DNA of 64,000 nucleotides from Lacihabitans sp. CS3-21 (GTDB lineage: Bacteria; Bacteroidota; Bacteroidia; Cytophagales; Spirosomataceae). The notes beneath the pieces were generated by a model. That model made no database searches. It was not told the DNA's origin and saw only the letters and a list, made by a program, of their open reading frames with translations. The first letter of the stretch is position 1, and each line of letters begins with the position of its first letter. This document shows, piece by piece, positions 61,184-64,000 of the stretch. The translations under genes were made by a program, and so were the position numbers. Where the stretch lies: contig NZ_RJUD01000002.1 of the NCBI RefSeq assembly GCF_024343675.1, forward strand, positions 124,001 through 188,000, read 5' to 3'.

Positions 61184-61356
61184 TTGTTGCACTGAGTTTC
61201 ACGGAGTGTTTTTGTTTATATACTTTGCGTTTTTGAGTTTCACAGAGTTTTCCCTCCGCTCAATGAAAAAATACCTTTTCTTTGCGACTCTGCGGCTTTG
61301 CGAGAAATAAATTTTGAATAAAAGAACCCTAGCGTCTTAGCGACTTTGAGGTAAAA
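61184..61356. repeat. Degraded family B and family C repeat mixture
   Basis: GTTGCACTGAGTTTCACGGAGTG (61184-61206 region) and TTGAGTTTCACAGAGTTTTCC (61232-61252) are family B-like. TTTGCGACTCTGCGGCTTTGCG (61281-61302) and AGCGTCTTAGCGACTTTGAGG (61331-61351) are family C-like. The last resembles the right arm at 27917-27932. The two families are adjacent here, filling the space between two genes. Confidence 0.6.
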
Positions 61357-61372
61357 TATATAAATAAGGAAT

Positions 61373-61879
61373 TTGGAATTTGTAGCGATAGATTTTGAGA
61401 CAGCCACTTGGCACAAAGATTCTGCTTGTGCGGTGGGCATTGTGCATGTCAAAAATGAGGAAATTTTGGAGGAGTTTTATACGCTCATACAACCTCCTGG
61501 TAACGAATACATGTACCACAATACCAAAGTACATGGCATTACGGCCAAAGACACCTATTCTTCACCAACTTTTGAGGAAGTTTATCCCAAAATAAAGAGC
61601 CTCATGCAAGGCAAAATGGTGGTGGCCCACAACGAATCCTTCGACCGAAATGTATTATACCACACCATGGAGTCGTATGGACTTAACTATTCTGATCTTC
61701 AGATAAAATCTCGCTGGGAGTGTACAGTGAAGATTTTTAGGAAAAAAGGTAATTTTAAAGTGAATCTAGCCGCCTGTTGTGCCAGATACGATATTCCGCT
61801 GGACCACCACAATGCCCTTTCGGATGCTCGGGCCTGTGCTAAATTGTATTTGATTCATAAAATGCCTTTGTTTAATTAA
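61373..61879 (+). CDS. DnaQ-like 3'-5' exonuclease
   Basis: 168 residues of the DEDDh exonuclease fold. ExoI is VAIDFETAT (Asp7, Glu9), ExoII is AHNESFDRNVLYHTM and ExoIII is HHNALSDARACAKL (His...Asp). It likely degrades DNA or RNA ends; PolC/epsilon-like stand-alone forms are common in Bacteroidota. The start is a TTG at 61373, right after the repeats; no upstream ATG exists in frame. An alternative would be a longer start lost by repeat insertion. Confidence 0.83.
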   Translation: MEFVAIDFETATWHKDSACAVGIVHVKNEEILEEFYTLIQPPGNEYMYHNTKVHGITAKDTYSSPTFEEVYPKIKSLMQGKMVVAHNESFDRNVLYHTMESYGLNYSDLQIKSRWECTVKIFRKKGNFKVNLAACCARYDIPLDHHNALSDARACAKLYLIHKMPLFN

Positions 61880-61908
61880 GCATTGTAGTTTATTGGCACG
61901 CTGATGAC

Positions 61909-61928
61909 GTTCCGATAGCTATCGGAAC
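61909..61928. repeat. Perfect 20-bp palindrome (GTTCCGATAGCTATCGGAAC)
   Basis: The sequence is its own reverse complement over all 20 bases. It is flanked by ACGCTGATGAC on the left and CAACGCTGATTTTCACGG on the right, an ACGCTGAT direct repeat. CCGATAGCTATCGG is a motif I recall as frequent in Bacteroidota intergenic regions. It lies between the exonuclease and PhnA genes, too far from either to be a terminator with a T-tract. Confidence 0.75.
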
Positions 61929-62076
61929 AAGCAACGCTGATTTTCACGGATTTTTTTGTTCAATATACAACACAGAAAAGTAAGTTTATTTAAGTATTTC
62001 TTTATAAGTGGTTTATGTTTTTAGAATTCTTCTTAATTATAAAAGGCGTAAATTGCGGAGCATTATTAAATAAAGA

Positions 62077-62655
62077 ATGAACGAAAAAGAAATTATTGAA
62101 CGTAGCGGTGGCGTATGTGAATTGTCTGGAACATCAGACAACCTACAGATTTATGAAGTGAGCCACGCTCCAAACGACTCCAACGATTCTTTTGCTTACA
62201 TCAGCGAAAATTGTATAGAGCAAATAGTGGACAAAAACGCCACAGATGCCAACTTTTGGAGATGCCTGAACGACAGCATGTGGAGCGAAGTGCCGGCCGT
62301 AAAAGTTTTGGCTTGGAGAATGTTGGATAGATTAAAATCTGAAGGTTGGCCGGGTGATTTATTGGATATGCTTTATCTCGACGAGGAAATTTTGGCTTGG
62401 GCACAAGCAGGTGCTGATCAACCCGAAGGTGAGGGCGACCCTGTTCATAAAGACAGCAACGGAGCATTATTGGCCGATGGCGACACGGTAGTTTTGACCA
62501 AAGACCTCAACGTAAAAGGCACCACATTTACTGCCAAACGTGGAACGGCGGTAAGAAATATCAGATTGGTAGATGACAATCCCGAACACATAGAAGGCAA
62601 AGTAAACGGCACGCAGATAGTGATTTTGACGAAGTTTACGAAGAAATCTAGTTGA
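62077..62655 (+). CDS. PhnA domain protein
   Basis: 192 residues. The N-terminal portion has GGVCELSGTSDNLQIYEVSHAP and a helical middle (WRCLNDSMWSEVPAVKVLAWRML). The C-terminal PhnA domain has VHKDSNGALLADGDTVVLTKDLNVKGT and GTAVRNIRLVDDNPEHIEGKV. Despite the name, PhnA-domain proteins have no proven role in phosphonate use. It ends 26 bases before a strong terminator. The promoter is not evident. Confidence 0.88.
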   Translation: MNEKEIIERSGGVCELSGTSDNLQIYEVSHAPNDSNDSFAYISENCIEQIVDKNATDANFWRCLNDSMWSEVPAVKVLAWRMLDRLKSEGWPGDLLDMLYLDEEILAWAQAGADQPEGEGDPVHKDSNGALLADGDTVVLTKDLNVKGTTFTAKRGTAVRNIRLVDDNPEHIEGKVNGTQIVILTKFTKKSS

Positions 62656-62681
62656 TTTTATTTTTTGAAGATTTTATTTTG

Positions 62682-62720
62682 AGCAGATTAGAAACATCAA
62701 AACTTCTAATCTGCTTTTTT
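62682..62720 (+). terminator. Rho-independent terminator after the PhnA gene
   Basis: AGCAGATTAGAA (62682-62693) pairs with TTCTAATCTGCT (62704-62715): a 12-bp stem with a 10-base loop, followed by five T residues. The T-tract overlaps the last codon of the convergent TonB gene (stop at 62719), so both genes meet here. Confidence 0.88.
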
Positions 62721-63159
62721 ATTTAAACACAATAGGCATGTGGTAATAACAACGTGCATTTCTGTAGTTTACTTGCCCCGGTTTCCATTTTGGCATTAGT
62801 TTTATGACTCTTTTGGCTTCTTCATCGCATGTTGGGCATAAACTTCGTAAAATTTCTACATCGCCGATGGAGCCGTCTTTTTCTATTACAAATCTTAAGT
62901 TTACCTTTCCTTTTTTGGTGGCTACGGCCTCGTTGATATACTCAGATATGAATTTATACATTTCTTTTTGCCCGCCGATATATTCTGGCCTTTTGTCCAC
63001 CCCTATAAAAATTATATCATTGGGGTGGTCTTTGGGATTTTTGAGTGTGTCGGCTGATGCTACATTATATTGAGTATTGTGTTTTTCTATATATAATTTG
63101 TTCAAGGGGATGGAACTGAAAATAAGGAAACTAATTTTTGTTATGAGTAAAATAGTCAT
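62719..63159 (-). CDS. TonB C-terminal domain protein
   Basis: 146 residues: an N-terminal hydrophobic segment, a short linker and a TonB C-terminal domain (VDKRPEYIGGQKEMYKFISEYI, GKVNLRFVIEKDGSIGDVEIL, EEAKRVIKLMPKWKPGQV). The motif order matches the C-terminal part of the following BlaR1-TonB protein, from which it may derive by duplication. Energy transduction to outer-membrane receptors is expected, though the N-terminal proline-rich arm is nearly absent. Only 17 bases separate it from the upstream gene. Confidence 0.8.
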   Translation of the reverse strand: MTILLITKISFLIFSSIPLNKLYIEKHNTQYNVASADTLKNPKDHPNDIIFIGVDKRPEYIGGQKEMYKFISEYINEAVATKKGKVNLRFVIEKDGSIGDVEILRSLCPTCDEEAKRVIKLMPKWKPGQVNYRNARCYYHMPIVFK

Positions 63160-63176
63160 TGAATTTCATTTTTATA

Positions 63177-64000
63177 TCAGTCGAGTCTGTAAACAATAGG
63201 CATGTTGTAGTATACCCTTACATTTTTCCCGTTTTGCACACCAGGTTTCCAGCGAGGCATGCTTTTAACAACTCTTATTGCTTCTTCATCACAGCCAAAA
63301 CCAATTCCTTTCATCACGTTAACGTCGCCAATAGATCCATCGTCTTCAACCACAAATTTCACAAAAACTCTACCCGATATATTCGCTCTTTGAGCTGCTG
63401 CAGGGTATTTTATATTTTCACCGAGATACTGATACATTTTAGCTTGTCCACCAACAAATTCTGGGTTCTGCTCCACCGCTGTAAAAATCTCTCTTTTCTG
63501 TATCTTCAACGCAGCATCGGCTACATCAATTGGTGGTGCTGGTGGCGGAGGCGGTGGTATTCCAACTTTTTCTTCTTTTAAAATATCAATCTCAACAGGT
63601 TCATTTACCGAATTATCAGAGCATGATACCGAGCTGACCATTACGGCCATGAATAGGATAGGGGCCACCACGCCATATTTCAAAATCGCCCAATTGTTAG
63701 ATTTTCCTTTCAAAAGCATCTGAATTCTGATTTTTAGCGTCGATTTTTTATGGAATTGTTGCACAAAAAGATGTTCAGGTGCAATTTTGAATTGTTTGCT
63801 GAGCAAGAGTGTAGCATAATCTGCCACCGTGGGCAAAGTGCGGCTGGCTTCTTCGTCGGCCAAAAACTCATGGAGGTTTTTGATAGTGGCTCTGTAAAGA
63901 TAAACGACCGGATTGCACCAAAATACCATGGTAAGCAGCTCAAAGAAGAACAAATCGAGGAAATGCAATTGAAGGGTATGCACCCGTTCATGTGCCCGAA
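63177..64000 (-). CDS. BlaR1-like M56 metallopeptidase fused to TonB domain (partial, runs off the window)
   Basis: The visible 274 codons begin mid-protein at the right edge. The zinc-binding HERVH motif of M56 peptidases is encoded at about 63978-63992, followed by FWCNPVVYLYRATIKNLHEFLADEEAS (the third ligand region, shown here in part) and a transmembrane helix (ILKYGVVAPILFMAVMV). A proline-rich linker (GIPPPPPPAPPIDV) and a TonB C-terminal domain (EFVGGQAKMYQYLGENIKY, GRVFVKFVVEDDGSIGDVNV, RWKPGVQNGKNVRVYYNMPI) follow. Such BlaR1-TonB fusions are common in Bacteroidota and usually sit next to a BlaI-type repressor, which would lie outside this window. Confidence 0.88.
   Translation of the reverse strand, partial: RAHERVHTLQLHFLDLFFFELLTMVFWCNPVVYLYRATIKNLHEFLADEEASRTLPTVADYATLLLSKQFKIAPEHLFVQQFHKKSTLKIRIQMLLKGKSNNWAILKYGVVAPILFMAVMVSSVSCSDNSVNEPVEIDILKEEKVGIPPPPPPAPPIDVADAALKIQKREIFTAVEQNPEFVGGQAKMYQYLGENIKYPAAAQRANISGRVFVKFVVEDDGSIGDVNVMKGIGFGCDEEAIRVVKSMPRWKPGVQNGKNVRVYYNMPIVYRLD

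Overview
The window looks like a chromosomal segment of an AT-rich member of the Bacteroidota, probably an aerobic, environmental Cytophagales-type bacterium. The evidence is a SusC/SusD pair, TAnnTTTG-type promoters, LytTR signalling, a BlaR1-like M56/TonB protein, YwqK/MORN, DCC, GxxExxY and SO2930-family genes, and many extracytoplasmic lipoproteins and c-type cytochrome-domain proteins shared with Planctomycetes (PSD1, DUF1501, PVC-type CxxCH). No rRNA, tRNA, CRISPR array, integrase or intact insertion sequence was seen. Species assignment is not possible from the sequence alone.

Layout. 0-4 kb: DedA membrane protein, shikimate dehydrogenase, a 2Fe-2S thioredoxin-like ferredoxin, a YjjG-type nucleotidase, a secreted acetolactate-decarboxylase homologue and a DinB protein. 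3.9-6.7 kb: an arsenic operon (ArsC-like phosphatase, ArsR, DUF6428, Acr3) with a well-formed promoter and a palindrome inside it. 6.7-12.1 kb: a tight seven-gene minus-strand operon with two YHYH lipoproteins, an exported protein of unknown function, a MORN lipoprotein, a SCO protein and a LytS/LytT two-component pair. 12.3-22.4 kb: a minus-strand cluster of planctomycete-like extracytoplasmic proteins (PSD1/cytochrome, DUF1501, DUF2231-cytochrome, PVC-type CxxCH propeller) plus a cytoplasmic NahK-like kinase. 22.7-29.5 kb: a complete propionyl-CoA carboxylase/methylmalonyl-CoA mutase operon. 29.5-30.5 kb: decayed genes.

30.5-41 kb: SusC/SusD, an MFS transporter, a D-amino-acid-oxidase homologue whose domain order appears circularly permuted, an exported RidA, a diheme SO2930-family protein paired with a beta-helix lipoprotein, and a Crp/Fnr regulator. 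I read the oxidase-RidA pair as a periplasmic imine-producing and imine-removing couple; this is inference. 41.6-45.2 kb: patatin-like lipase, then glycosyltransferase, formyltransferase and polysaccharide deacetylase. 45.2-51.9 kb: PruA, DCC protein, a small membrane protein, YfcC transporter, ArgE and an unknown exported protein. 52-57 kb: a second PVC-type CxxCH protein, a DUF6503 lipoprotein and an SGNH hydrolase.

57-64 kb: GxxExxY, SSB, a DsrE/TusE/sulfide-quinone-reductase-like trio, small housekeeping genes, PhnA, TonB and a partial BlaR1-TonB fusion. The intergenic spaces here, and a few elsewhere, carry at least three families of dispersed inverted repeats with near-identical arms. 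The most notable observations are the permuted oxidase and its neighbours, the YHYH-SCO-LytTR operon, and the repeat families.
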